Source of the DNA: Cheiracanthium punctorium
Taxonomy: Eukaryota; Arthropoda; Arachnida; Araneae; Cheiracanthiidae
DNA length: 64,000 nt
Assembly: GCA_038373885.1 (NCBI GenBank)
Contig: JAWZYV010016607.1
Span: 49,253-113,252 of the forward strand
Reading direction: 5' to 3'
Under the pieces are notes generated by a model. It was not told the origin of the DNA. It worked only from the letters and a program-made list of their open reading frames with translations, and ran no database searches. A program made the position numbers and the translations under genes. This document shows, piece after piece, positions 20,925 through 34,300 of this stretch (position 1 is its first letter; every line of letters starts with the position of its first letter).

Positions 20925-21055
20925 CATAGGGATATTGGTTATTTGTGTGATTGTGGAACGCTACGTTAGGACTATCTGCCAAGGATGGGGGTGCCTTGGT
21001 AGGAGGACTTTATAAGGGTTTCAAACGCTTATTCACATGTAATAGTAGTAAGTAA
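20925..21055 (-). repeat. SINE fragment (family S, copy 4)
   Basis: GTGTGATTGTGGAACGCTACG, ATCTGCCAAGGATGG and TGCCTTGGTAGGAGGA match the copy at about 24155-24225 almost word for word. It is a 3'-body fragment without the tRNA-like head. Confidence 0.75.
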
Positions 21056-21450
21056 CAACTAAAATTAATTTAGTACTATGGTACTATACTATATCTTTCA
21101 TTCATGATATAAAAAATGTGCATGTGTTTACCGAAGGGGAATACTTAAATTTGTTTACTATTCGGCTGCTGAATATTTAAGTATTCGGTCAAACCGAATA
21201 TTCGGTTTGTCTGCCGAATAGGCAGTATACCGAATACCAACCGAATACTCAGTACATCTCTAAATAAAGGAGAAATTTTTCATTAGCCCGAGCCCTGTCC
21301 AGGCACATTAAGACATTGTAATTGAGGTGGTGTAATACAACATAATTTATTGATGCATGTATATAGACATTTGAACATAATAAAAACACAGGAATAGCTT
21401 ATCACCCACCATCCATATTTAGCATGTGTTTTTGTGCAAAATACACCAAC

Positions 21451-21756
21451 CAGGGACGGAAAAATCTATTGCCCGACATGCTCGGGGCATGGAATTTTTC
21501 TTGCCATATGCACGATTGGGAATGTACAAAATTAGCGATTGATCATTAGCAAAATTCAAGAAAAGTTTCAAGAGATTAATGGCTATGTTCTTGATATGTT
21601 TTAGGTGTCTGTACTGATTCGGTATGTGGCTGCAACATCTCTTTTGAATGCAAACAGTCTGAATAAAGTGAATAATACAGAGTAATAAAATGCAGCAATG
21701 TTTTTCGGCACGTACTATTTTAAGTTACATGAATTTCTGAAGATTTTTCCGCCCTG
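21451..21756. mobile_element. hAT MITE (copy 2 of the 19.7-kb family)
   Basis: It starts CAGGGACGGAAAAATC and ends with the inverse of CAGGGCGGAAAAATC. The interior shares TATTGCCCGACATG, ACTGATTCGGTATGTG and GCAACAT with copy 1. Flanking 8-mers ACACCAAC and ACACTATC match at 6 of 8. Confidence 0.8.
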
Positions 21757-21764
21757 ACACTATC

Positions 21765-22560
21765 AGAGTTGCCAACCTGGCAAAGGCAAAAATAAGGAGA
21801 TATGATTTTTAAAATCGGGAGACTTGTTTTCCCATGACAATAAATGAATAAATAAAATATTGAGATGCGACAGGCGAAGTGAAACTACGTTTTGGAGAGA
21901 AACAAAAGGATGTTTTAATGCCATTCATGCATGTCAGAAAGATATTTTGGGGGCAAATAAGTGTATATGTCATGTGTTCTGTCAGTAACATAAAAAATTT
22001 GCTAATAAAAAAATATTTAGAAAACTTACAACAGCGATCAATTTTTGCTCTTAAGACATATGCGAGTATTAAACAAAATAATGGAAAAATAAGGAAGAGA
22101 TTTAGATTAAAATTAAAATGCTTTAAAACATTAAGCTTCATTTCCTAGAACAGCTTTAGTATTGTTTTTTTTTTTTTTTTTTTTTTTTTTTGCGTTGGTG
22201 ACAAAACCATTCCAATCTTAAAAAAGATTACTTAATTCCTTCCTCCTCATTTTCCATAAATGATAAAAATGCATTCTAAAATGTATTAAAAATAAAATAT
22301 TTTCACAAAAATGTTTTCTCATTTTTTTTATTATTGAAGTTTTTACAATTTATTCATTATTACTGTTTATTATTAATGTTATTTCCCGGTATATAATTTT
22401 AGGCCGGATATTTAATATCTAGCTACTGCCAATCATCCGGCACGTTGGCCGGATGCTGTATGTTTGTCGTATATCCGTTGCATCCCTAAGCTACACAATT
22501 AGAAATATAATTTTGAAAAATGTTGCGGAGAAAGGAACTTGTATAATCGGGTCCACAATA
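21765..22560. other. Repeat-derived intergenic DNA
   Basis: No gene is seen. About 21770-22150 carries GTTGCCAACCTGGCAAAGG and GATCAATTTTTGCTCTTAAG, words shared with other repeats here. A poly-T run of about 24 bases lies near 22167-22190. At 22400-22490 CCGGATATTT and GCATCCCTAAG look like one end of a hAT element whose partner is not identified. Confidence 0.4.
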
Positions 22561-22599
22561 CTTATTTATTAAAAATCAATTAACACAAATTGTATCAGT

Positions 22600-22800
22600 A
22601 TACAGGAAATAAAAACAGGATATGTGGGCAAGAGCGCCGGGAGTAGGGTGCACTTGCACCCTCCTGGAGTTCGAAAAATATAATTAACATGAAAATATTA
22701 ATAATATTTGTAAAATAAGGACAGTAAAAACATTGGATGCAACACTCTGCGTGCCGTGCACCCCCTAGAAAAATTCCGCCGGCGTAATTGCACGTGGGAT
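22600..22800. mobile_element. Possible MITE with GC-rich inverted ends
   Basis: GAGCGCCGGGAG...GGTGCACTTGCACCC near 22632-22665 and GGTGCAC-type plus CGCCGGCG near 22755-22785 are loosely inverted. The palindrome GGGTGCACTTGCACCC is itself a hairpin. No duplication was confirmed. Confidence 0.3.
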
Positions 22801-22969
22801 ATTTAGTAGGTAAGGTAAATACTTTAATTAAGTTCCACCCCACCTACAAAAACAAAATAGCGTAGGGATCTGATAATGCATAAAAAATATTAGATACATA
22901 CATTTCAAATAAACAGAATACTTACTTTGTTAAGGAAAAGGAATGTCCAAAGGCTTACTCCAACAACAC

Positions 22970-23480
22970 AGTCTATCGATCGTAGTCTCGTTCAATAATG
23001 GCGGCAGAACACTTTATTTGGTTGAGGTGAGGTGTTGCTGACACTTCTTCTGGCCCTCTGGCGCGGCGTTTTTGTCGTCACTGTAAGTCGTACAACATGA
23101 AACGTCTGTAGTATGTGGTGGCGTACGTGGATTATAGAACGGATTATAGAATCTCTTGTTTGTACGTTAAGCAGTCCCAATAAGAAAATTCTTTCATAGT
23201 AGATACTTCAGAGTACTAGAGTAAAACGTGAAGCTGAATTAGCCGAAGCACACATTTTGAACCAGAACGCGTTTTGCACAGTGTAAGACGTGGTGATCAC
23301 GTTCTGACAACCTGTGTGTGCTACCTGGGTAGCAAGCCAGCTGTGCCAAAAATGTCCTTTTAGCTCTGTGGCACGCGATGGACGATTCGGTCGACCGCCA
23401 TATTGCTGGCAGTTAAATCGAGTGATGGCAACGACTGCGCTTTTTTCGACATTGCGATATTATTGCGCTTCAAATGGTTA
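22970..23480. other. CpG-containing intergenic segment, function unknown
   Basis: This stretch is less AT-rich than its surroundings, with GGCGCGGCG, GTCGACCGCC and other CpG-bearing words. The two strands show only short open frames without domains. It could be decayed repeat or a promoter-like region; there is no direct support for either. Confidence 0.3.
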
Positions 23481-23939
23481 AATGTAAACGAAATTTCAAA
23501 TGCTCATATAATAAGCGCGCCTATAATTAATTTGCATTATAATTACATAAATCGGAAGAATTTAAATTAATGAAATGCGTGACAAATTAAGTAAAGTATA
23601 TTTTATAAAGACAGTAGGTACGTTGTACTTACTGTACAATTTATCACATTTAATAAGCCATCGTACGGAAGTCGAAGCAAGGAATAGTCCTGGAAGAGTT
23701 TTTAAAATTTGTCGATAAGGCAAGCAATCTTTGAAAGGAAAAATGCTGACAGTCGTACTCAACAAAAATTAAGTTCTTTTTGGAGATAATCTTGACAAAG
23801 AAACGGAGCCGAGTTTGTATACTGAACTCTTAAGAGTGGTGCCTATCGGAGTGGTTGAAAAAATAGCGACGCAGTAAGCGGCGTATTCGATGTGCAAAGG
23901 CGTATTAAAAAGTTCGGGACCTCTGAAAGATGATGTAAC

Positions 23940-24880
23940 ATGCAGAATGACGTCTTATCCCGGTGACTTACTAACGAGATTTGAAAGTAATTGCTATTTC
24001 CTGAAATTTCTATAAAATGGATGAAGAGGCCTTGAGCATGCTGTTTGTTTATGTTTGTGTGAGATGCTGAGCAGATTTTATGGTTGGCAAAGCACTGTAC
24101 TACGGTTTCGGGTTCAACTCCCAGCGTTCGGGGTTCGATCCCCGACTGGGTGTATTTGTGTGATTATGGCAACGCTACGCTGGGGCGATCTGCCAAGGAT
24201 GGTGAGTGCCTTGGTAGGAGGAATTACTAAGGGGTTCTAACGCGTACTCACGTTACATCTGGAGAAAACCTACCAAAACCCCAGACCAGTGTTTCTCAAC
24301 CTGTGTACCGCGGCACACTGATGTGCCGTGAGATATAGTTTAATGTGCCGCCAGGGCTTTTGAAAAATTATTAAAACTGCGTGGTATCATATCAGCGATA
24401 TGACATTTTCTGTTTATCATGTCCTGTCTTGTTCACTTTCAGTAAGCTATACACCAAGAAGAGCGACACTTTTATTTCATACATGGAAAACCGTTCTGCC
24501 AATTTTTGAAACAGCTGTTTGCCTCAAGACCCATGCAAAAACAGGCTTAGCCCTTTCATTGAATGTATTATTATTATTATTATTATTTTGGTAAATAAAC
24601 AATTTTTTAAAGTTATTTGTATTTATCAATTTTTTGTATCATACACCCTTTGCAATTTTTATCTTCAGGCGTGCCGGAAATAATTCTAGATATTTTCAGT
24701 GTGCCGTCAGCCATTAAAGATTGAGAAACACTGCCCCAGACCGTTAGATCGACAGCCGCGCAACGGAACCTGAACCCGGGACCGTCACACTTCGGCCGTT
24801 TGCCATTTTCAGTGACATAACCTCTGTTCTATGGTGAGTCGATCCCCGATTGGACGTAGCTGTCATTGTGTCTGTCCCTT
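23940..24880 (-). repeat. tRNA-derived SINE (family S, copy 5), longest copy
   Basis: Read on the minus strand, the head near 24835-24760 has GTGACTGAAAATGGC-like sequence and CGGGTTCAGGTTCCG (B-box-like). The body follows with GTCTGGGG, GGTTTTCTCCAGATGTAACG, GCGTTAGAAC and CCATCCTTGGCAGATCG. A further tRNA-like element near 24110-24150 contains GGTTCGATCCCCGA. A hAT MITE at 24287-24733 splits the SINE. Dimeric or composite SINE structure is likely. Confidence 0.65.
24287..24733. mobile_element. hAT MITE, 447 bp, perfect 8-bp duplication
   Basis: The ends are CAGTGTTTCTCAACC and, from the right, CAGTGTTTCTCAATC (14 of 15). The duplication CCCCAGAC is perfect (24279-24286 and 24734-24741). 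The interior has inverted subterminal words such as GTGCCG and a TTA microsatellite near 24570-24588. It is non-coding. Confidence 0.93.
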
Positions 24881-25039
24881 CATAGGGGGCGACTTTGGTC
24901 CAGCTACTAGTGCCCCCATAACAAAGGGACCAACAATTTCGGCCTTAGTAGTGGCCAATACCTCCAAGTCAGAGGCCCACCATGAGGGGGGGATGTCTGT
25001 GGCATACCAGAAACTAAAGCAAAAACAAAAAATATAGTA

Positions 25040-27849
25040 ATAAAAGACCAGAGACAATTATTGAATCATTTTTCTACTTTATTGTCACCACCAAGTTTCT
25101 AGAGAATGTTACAATACGGTCCACAAGACTACAAGGACTTGGGGAGGGAAGAAAGTTCCCTCTGAAAAACAAAGCATTTTTGAACCGATTTACAATATGT
25201 ACACACAAGATACCGCACAGGACGGGAGGCTAAACAACACTAACATCTACGAGACAGAACACTAAGTAGACAGACGAGCAGATCGTGGTTTTTCGACGAT
25301 CTCCCCGGGTAGAAGTTTCTACATGCTTCAAAAGAAAAAAAAAACTGCATACATATTTCGCGAGGTCGAATTCATTTACATTTAGGTCAGATTTGTGACC
25401 TTATTTAGCTTTTAATGATAGAACAATAAGACATGATTTTTCACCAGAGGAGATTTACAGACAATTTTTTTTTTCGCTTATAAAACGTTACAAACAAAAG
25501 TGATCATAATATCATTGCTCAATGAAGTTAAGTATCTTATGCAGAAAAACTATTCAGTTTTACATGCATAAAATCAAATAAACAAGCTTTTTAAAATTTC
25601 CTACTGAATTACAAGTATTTATTCATCATGAGTACTTCATTACAACTGTTTTTAAACATTTCGATTGAATTAATTACAAGTACTTGAATTTTATAAAATC
25701 TCACAAGCAGAATATTTCACGTAATTGAAGAAAAAATACAATCTTTGTAATCTTTAATTCAATGAAGTTTAATCGTATTATGAAATATTGTTTCGAAATT
25801 TTGAAATTTTAAGCTTTAAATAACTGTAATTTCAAATTTTAAATAACTGTAATTTCTTCCTTATAAATCTATGAGTTATTATTATTATTATTATTTCAGT
25901 ATGACAGATACATTTAAGAATGAAAGCCCACACTTTTGGGTTGTGAAGAATTAAGTAAATTTCCTTTAAAAAATTAAGACTGAAATCATTATTTAATCTT
26001 TAGAAATCATTAACTTTTCTACACAAAGGTTTTGAATATACTTATTCTTTATAAGTTAAATACCGTTGAAGAGAATAAATTATTCGATTTTCCTTAAAAT
26101 ACTTGGACATGAAACTTATAAAGTGATCCACAACAATTCAGCCCTAAAAAGATTATTTTGTCACGTTTCAGTATGAAATTATTTACATTTAAAAAAGATT
26201 TATTTTAGAAATTATGTTATTGGTTCGTCTCATGTTAACTTCAGAGGAAATCATATTTAAAAGTAAAATCACGTCGTTTTGCTTTAGAAATTAATGGTAA
26301 GTATGATAAATGTTATAAACATTAAAATAAAATACCTCTCGGGGTAAATTTGCAAAAAGGAGAAAATATTCAAAACTTTATTACTTAGATCCGACCAATT
26401 TTTTTGCTGAGAAGAGTTTGCAATCAAATTAAAAATAGAGGCTAAAAAGATTATTGATCACAGAAAAAAGAATTTAATGACTTAGTTCCTGAACAAATTT
26501 TGATTATCAAAGTTGATTTCAAGTTAATCCAATTCAGTTCAAAAATATTTAAGTATTTTTAGTTTTCAATGCAGAAATATTTGCCGGATGTGGATCGTTA
26601 AAAATATTTTATATTTTTAATAATGATTAATTTACTATACAGTGAAGATTAAAATTTAAAAAAAGTTCTTAGCTTAAAAAATCGATAGAAACGAAACTGT
26701 ACTAATGTGGATCACTTAATCAATGAAAATAAGTATAACCAAATCTGATTATATTTATTACACTTTAAACTGGTGGGAAAAACATTTTTTTTTTCTCTTT
26801 ATACATAAAATATTTTTACATACATTACGATATGTATGTATACTTTTGATTTCAAATACATAAATGAGTTTTTCATTTTTACATTTCTGAAACTTTATTT
26901 TACTGATATGCAAAGTAGTTAATGACATTTTGTTGATGCTGTTGTTCATTCATGAGAGCCTCAGTTTTATATAGAACTTTAGGAATATTACGAAGCATAT
27001 TTAGTAGCTAAATTGCTTCAAAGTTGTCATTTTCTCTACCTTGAAAAAGCATTGCATAAAGAAATGGCATTGTTAAAGAAAAATATATAAAGTTCTATAA
27101 GCTGTTCTAAGTTATATATTATTAACAGATTTTACATGTATTATTATTATTTTAAATTTATTTGTTTTTGAGAAAATATCCGCAAAAAAATCGGTTAAAT
27201 CTTTTTAGTAGACATTTTGTTAAAGAAAATCGCATTATACTTAGATAAAGATAATTATTTAGTTTATTTTTCAAGGGAATAGGTTTCTTAATCTAAACTC
27301 AAGTACTTTTCCAGAACAAATAGTCTGAACAGCAATGCGTGTAAAACTAAATAAATATTTCATTAAATATTTTTTGTTTATGAACTGCTATAATTTTTCC
27401 TTTTCAAAATAAAAATTCAGTAGTTCCCGTTTTTAAATGCATTACCAAAATGCAATATTTTCCGTCTAGCACGATTTCTATTGACAACTTCCATTGTTTG
27501 TTCCACTCGATAGAGTACATAGAAAAATAGCTTTTTTTTAATCATTCAATTTAAGCTACATAATGAAACTAAATTATTAATAGTACAACAAGAGTTTTAT
27601 ATTGAATAACAACAATTGTTCGTTTTTTTCTTGGTGCTGAAAGCTCGTATATTTTGATGCTCTCTGATGCTGTACTACCAGCTTTTTTTTTTTTTTTTAA
27701 TTAATTACTAAGAAACTCATTTAGAATTAATTTTTACAATAAAATTTAAGAAATTTTTTTTCTAATTATTTACACCGGTAATTAAGTACATTCGAAAACT
27801 CTTATATGCAACATTTTGCACTTTTATTTTTTTTCTTTGAATGGGAAAG
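25040..27849. other. AT-rich DNA, no gene or clear repeat
   Basis: Apart from a moderately GC-rich 250 bp at 25080-25330, this is low-GC DNA with short homopolymers and no terminal repeats that I could pair. All open frames are short and low in complexity. Confidence 0.5.
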
Positions 27850-27874
27850 TATATATATATATATATATATATAT
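27850..27874. repeat. (TA)n microsatellite
   Basis: An alternating TA run that directly abuts the MITE beginning at 27872. Confidence 0.9.
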
Positions 27875-28278
27875 AGGGTGATTCAAATTTTGTTTTACAA
27901 ACTTTTAGAATACACCGAGACGATTCAGAATCACACAGGAATGCGGGGTCGGCAACGTCTTCTTCATGTACCTGTTAATAATATCTTTGCAATAAGTGTT
28001 GAAGTGTGTGTCTAATTTCTTAATCAAGATTCATAAACAATGGGCTTTCCTCCGACAGCTGCATCAATGTAATGCAGAAACAAAATTCTGAATTAACAAT
28101 TTTTATCAAGTGCAATCGGTGAAAGATGGATTAGTTTTTGAAAAACCATGGTTGGAAAGTTTACTATTACTTGAACATTTCTTCTAAAGTGATTATTAAC
28201 CGCTAAATGAGGACTACGTTTCCGACAGCGCATTGCTATGTGATTCTGAACCGTCTTGCTGTATCCTACCCTACCTAA
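27872..28278. mobile_element. Long-inverted-repeat MITE (family with 41.15 kb), copy 1
   Basis: It begins TATAGGGTG inside a TA run. The two halves are imperfect inverted copies: GATTCAGAATCACACAGGAATG near 27920 against GGTTCAGAATCACATAGCAATG read from the right. Shared words with 41152-41589 include ACAATGGGCTTTCCTCC-like sequence and TCTAATTTCTTAA. The right end is degraded. Confidence 0.75.
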
Positions 28279-28362
28279 CCCTAGTAGCACAATCGGTTCT
28301 AAAGACGTTCAGAAAACGTTCAAATCACGTCTTAGTTTTCTGAACCAGTTGTGCTACAAGGG
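28279..28362. repeat. 84-bp foldback element
   Basis: The ends CCCTAGTAGCACAATCGGTTC and CCCTTGTAGCACAACTGGTTC (from the right) pair at 17 of 21 positions. Inside, TTCAGAAAACG and TTTTCTGAAC also pair. Almost the whole unit could fold into one hairpin. It abuts the preceding MITE. Confidence 0.7.
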
Positions 28363-31300
28363 AAAAGTTTCTAAAACTATACATAATTATTGATATCTAG
28401 ATGGAAAATTTGTTCTTGGATGTAGATAATATGCGACGCATTTTGTGATTTTGAAAAAATCTTACGGCAAAATAAAGTTTTCTTACAATTGCCATTTACA
28501 GTATGGAAATGTGAGGATTGTCTTTCAAATGATAGAGCCATGTGCATAGTAAGAGGAATTTCAACAATAAAATGTAAAAGATATCAAATAAGCAAAACAT
28601 TAAAGAAGTATGTACAAAGTTTAAACCGGTATTACATATTGCACAGAATATTTTTTATTTATTTTTACATTTGCTCTAAAAGGAAAACATTTGAAAAACA
28701 GTTTTTCTCCTATCAGAGTGCTCTTTTTAGAAGCTCTAAAGTACAGATACCATTTTGCAAGCAGCAAAATTTTCGAAGAATAATTTTAGTAATACAATAA
28801 ACTTTAGATGTTGAAAAACGTTAACAAAATCATATATTTCACAGAAAAAAAAACTTCAAATAGGATTATACTATTTATACAAAAATGAGAGAAAACCGTA
28901 AAACGTAAAACACATGAGTTATATAATGAATCGCAATAAATTCCCGAGTTATCATGAACTAAAAAAATCAGACGTAAACTGAATATGGAATTTTAATTTC
29001 ATTGTGTAATAAATTTTATCCATTTCTGAGCCTTAATGTTTGCACAATTAGTAGATTTAGAAATTCATTAAATTTACAAATTGGTTTTATTATTTAACAA
29101 TAATGAAGTTAAATTGTCAGGACCCATTTTGGATGCTTGAATATTGTGGAAAAAGGTTTGAAACGCATTATTTGCTAACTAAACTACTAGCAATAAAAAC
29201 ATATAACCTTTACATTGTAAATTTACCTTCCAAAAAGAAAACAAACACCAATCAATTAAGTTGCTATTAAAATGCGAGGTTTTACATGAAACCCAATATC
29301 ACAAACTATTTGAAAAAGGTTAAAATATGAAATTTTTGTGTATTTCAAACAACAATTATGTAATAAAATATACTATTATAATGATAGCTTCTATCATGGG
29401 ATTTATTATTTTCATTATGTGATAAAAGTCGACAATATTATTAATTGTTCTCCCAAATTACCATCTTTGTCCCGTAGTACAGTGTAACAAAGCACAGAGC
29501 TACCAGAACTACACCGGGTTTACTCTCAGTAACTCGAGATTTATAGAGTAAATTATTAACATTATATAAACTCAGTATGTTACTACCGTTTTTCAAGAAA
29601 TAGTAATTTAATTACTAAAAATATAACTGCATGAAAAATCTTAACTAAATTTCTTATAAATAAAAAAAAACTAATCTATTTAAAAGCTGAAATTTCTAAA
29701 TACTCTGTTTAAACAGTTACAAAATATTACTTTTACTAAATTAATAAAAAATGCTATGAAACAAAAGATTATTAAATTAAACTTAAACTGTGACCATTGC
29801 TTTGAATCCTACTAATTTAGAAATTTCAGCTTCCGAAATCATTCCAGTTTCATGATAAAATTTTAACAGCATAAATATAAAAAATAAAATTCAATTACAT
29901 CATAAAACATTGAATAATAAGAATAATATAACAGTACATAATAGTGGTTTTTTTTTCTTCAGATTTATATTTACACTTCACAATACAAGTTAACAATAAT
30001 TTTCAACAATTAATACTTAATTATATCGATATGTTAGTTGATTTTTGAACTAGTTTTTTGTATCATCAGTTTCTTCTTACACAATGGATGAAAATTATTC
30101 ACTTCAATATATTATTGGAATTGAGTAAAGACATGTAACATCAATTTACAGAATCTATAAATATTAGTTTAAGCAGTAAGAAATGTGTAGCTCAAAATGA
30201 TAAAGTATGAATACTTAATTTATAGAATTTTGAGTGAGATAATCATAATGTAAGAAAATTCATATATGAATATTTTTTTAAATAAAAATGTATCTCCAAG
30301 GATACATTAAAAGATGGATTATAGGAAATAGTAATACATATCCCAAGCACTGTAATTTTCAGCAAATAGTATTCTAAAATTCAGTACTCTTCAAAAGTCA
30401 CCAATTTCAATTATTGTATACTATTTTGGTTTCCTTATGCCATTATCCAAAATTATTTCTTTCATTCAAATTTTAATGGGTATACTTTTTTTAATATATG
30501 TTCTTATTAAAAAAATATTTTTGTAATATAAATGAAATCAACCTTTTGACAGCAGCTGTTTTTCTTTTAAATTTTCTTTTTTATATTATTCTAACGATTG
30601 TTAAATGTATATTGTATAAAAATTCAGGACTTGTACAAATTTATTTCCAGATTATTATAAAATACAATCTGATTAATAAAAGCAAAAATTTCAGAGGCTA
30701 ATGTTACTTTTCAAAATTTTAAACAAATTCTTTTTCCTTTAGACAAATTACTTTTTATTTAAAGAAAGGAGCACTTGCAAATCTTAATATATAGATCTCA
30801 CTAATTCAATGATCTTAATCTAAAAAAGGAGTATGTTTTAATCTAGAAAATTTGTATTTGATTTTCTGAATAAAGAGTATTTATGTTGATTCAATAAAAT
30901 ATTTTCTTCATTTAATGAAGTGTTCTGCTGGTCCAAGAAAAGTATTTGGTTAAAAGACCTCAAAACATATTTTTGTTCAGCCAACGAAGTTTTGTTAAAT
31001 CCAGCAAAACATATTTTTTCATGTATTTGAATAGTAGATAAAAAATGAATACGAAAAAATGTTGTAATTTCTTTTGTACTTTTTGTTTGGATACTTTTGT
31101 TTTGTTGGAATTTTAGTAAGTGTTTATCACAACTGTACTTGGAAATATTTTGATTGTACGGTTTAAAAAAGAAATGTGTAAATTTGAAAAAAAAGGAATA
31201 GCACTCATTAGACTATCTTTAGAGTTGAATTTACATAAATATTAGAATATAGATTAAGTGTTTACTGAAAAGTTGTTTTGTCCTATTACGCAGAGATTTT

Positions 31301-34300
31301 CGATTTTCTACAGAGTTTAAAAATTATATGCGTTTCAATCAGCTTTTCTTTCATTCTTACTTTGATTAATCATATTAATCTTTAATTATAAATAGTCAAA
31401 GTAATTTCCCAGTCAAAGTAAGTGAAAAATATTCCAGCAAGCTAAAATTATTTATGATGAATTCTTTATTGGTAAAAATCATGATAGATTATACAAAAGC
31501 TGCATTAACAAATATTTAAAAAATCCCGAAAATGTACAATAAATTAAAGTTAAAATTCAATAATTATTATGTGTGACTATGGAAATCTAAATTCACTTCC
31601 ATTATGAATGAGTAAAATTAACGTCAAACCTTGTTGTGCAGAATCTACCTTTACACTTAGGTAAGAAACTTAGGCTTGAAAGAAGGGACGAGGTAACACA
31701 CATTAAATACAAGTATACAACTTTGGCTTATACAACACACTGTACATGTATAAATACCTGTGAAAAGTATGAGCGGAGTGCTTTGATGTAGAAAATTCAC
31801 CAGGTTAATATAATTGCAACACAAGTTTCAAAAGGAACGTTGGGATAATCTGACATAAATATTTGAAAGAATTGCTGAAATTTACATAAAATAAAAGAAA
31901 GAGCATGTCAAAGTCGTTATAAGCTACTGTTATAATCTATTGTGTTATCAGTGATAGAAATGCTTGATAGTTTACTCAGAGTCTTGTTTAGAAGTGGTTA
32001 GATTAACTAATTACTATAATTGGTTTAGGCTTACTTCACACTTTTTTTTTTTTTTTTTAAGCAATTTCATCGAATTTGTTAGAAATATAAATGAATGTTT
32101 CTTAACAAAACAAATAAGTAAAATAGCGCAATATCTAAGATGATTTTTCAATAAATGTTTAAAATTTACATTATTTTGGATGATATGGTAACATTCAAAC
32201 GAAAAGAAAAAGAAATAACAACCGGAGGTTTGGTCAAAAGTTCCAATTTCTAAGAAAGAGGATTGATTAATTATCATTCTGTTGACTAAATTCCTAATTT
32301 ATTCACCGTAAATAAATTTAAAATGTACCAAGAAATATTTAAAAAGTTTTTTTTAAAATAAAATAAACAACAACAACAACAACAATAATAATAATAATAA
32401 AAGGTGCTGTAATAACAATGACAGGCTCTTCTGCATATGAGTATATCTCACAAACAATGAAAAAAAATTGATCATAAATAATCATAAATAATAAATCATA
32501 AATAAAAAAGGATTTTGTTCATACTATTTAAGATAATGTATTGATATAATATTGTTTTATACGTAATTTTAATAAATTAACAGAAATAAAGCTTTTCTTT
32601 TTAAAAGCACGGTTCATTTGAACCTGGTGTCTCATTAAAGCATTACAACCAGTTTCACAGTAAGAGCAATATTATCTACATGAATATTTTCAGATCTTGA
32701 TTTGTATATTATCAAAGACTAAATGACAGTTTCATGTGTATATATGAATATTGAGTACATTAACACATGTACATTGCAAAGAAGTGTGAATGAGAACATT
32801 TCATCGACAAAACTGTATGCACAATATGTTAAAACTGATTCACTTTCTTTGTTCATTTTAAATAATAACACAGTTTTACAAACTAACAGCTTTGTACAAG
32901 CGACATTTCAGTATCTAGAACCTTTCCAGTGTGTACAGATAATACTTCATTCACTGTGACTGAAAACAATATTGCACATATGTTTGCACCCCTTTTGTGC
33001 ATAAAAACAAATACTAATAATTTACTAATTTGTTTGTTAATTTTCTGCTTAGTATAAATACTGAAAATAAATAAATTTTATTCCATTAAATATAAACACT
33101 TAAAAAAACAACCAATTATTCTTTATATATAATTAAACATTAAAAATATAATAAAAGTACTTTGTACTGCAAGAAATGCTTATGTTTTTTAAAATTTAAA
33201 TTTAGTACAGTTTAGTTTCATTGCATTAATACTCTCCTTTTTTCCCTAGCTTTTGTGAAAATGCTAAATACATAAAATTTTATTGAGTGATATGCAAATT
33301 TTAACTATTTATTAATTTTTTTCTGAACAAATTATTTACTGAATAAAATGTTATTACACAAATTATCTGGGTTAAATATAGAACCAGATTTTTCTAGCTA
33401 AATTTTTTTAAATTTAATATTTTAAATACATTTGAACACTATTAATAAAGAAAAATATGCATATTTTATTAAACTTTGGCAATTACCTTCTAAAAGTAGA
33501 AATAATTTTAGAAAACTAATGTGTCTATCAGTAAATGTGATAAATGAACAGCTTAGGATTGTAAGTTGATACATATCCTGAGAATGAACTAATAAAAATT
33601 AACCAGGTACAAAACTCAAACGAATCATATTATAAATTATAATTCTAATAAAATAATTCAGGACTAAAAAAATCTATAATAATACAATTAAAATAATAAT
33701 AGCAATGCATAGAAAATATCAGTATTATCATTGTGTATTCATAAAATTCATTGCAGTACAATTATTTATTCATAGAAGATATTGAAAAAGTCTATGTACA
33801 TAGTTTTACAGGATTCGCAGTGTTAATCTTAATAATAATAATAATAATAGCATGTAAAAAAAAAACCATCGGTTTGGAGAAGTTTTTTGATTTTAAACTA
33901 TAAATTTATATTTAAAAGAAGAAACTTAGTGTAAACATCATTTTAAAATTATCACGAGTGTAATTTCTGAAACATATTTTTATGTACAAAGATCAATTAT
34001 TATACTTTATGAGCTAAAATAGCATTATTTATAAACATGCATAGTGAGTATCATTATATTCATAGTAACATACAGTAACGTTATGCACATTCATATAAAT
34101 GCTATTTTCTCTCAAGTCGGACTTAGTAGTTATCTATACAAATTCAAAGGTTCTTGATACATTTTAAAAAATAAATATGAGTCACAGGTTATGCATTAAG
34201 TCCATAGAGTCCAATAGGAATGCCCTGAGAAAATGATTCTCCTATTGCAAATGTGGGAGCTAGTACTTTGGGGGATAAAGGTGGGAATAAACACAATGGG

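Larger units (their letters stand above)
20538..21262. mobile_element. Probable hAT element with nested insertions
   Basis: The ends are TAGGGATGCACC and, from the right, TTAGAGATGTACT, and both subterminal regions repeat CCGAATA or its inverse (CGAATATTCGG near 21195). Flanks ATAAAAGG and AATAAAGG are similar. A ribozyme-bearing repeat (20700-20890) and a SINE fragment (20925-21055) lie inside and account for much of its length. Confidence 0.6.
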
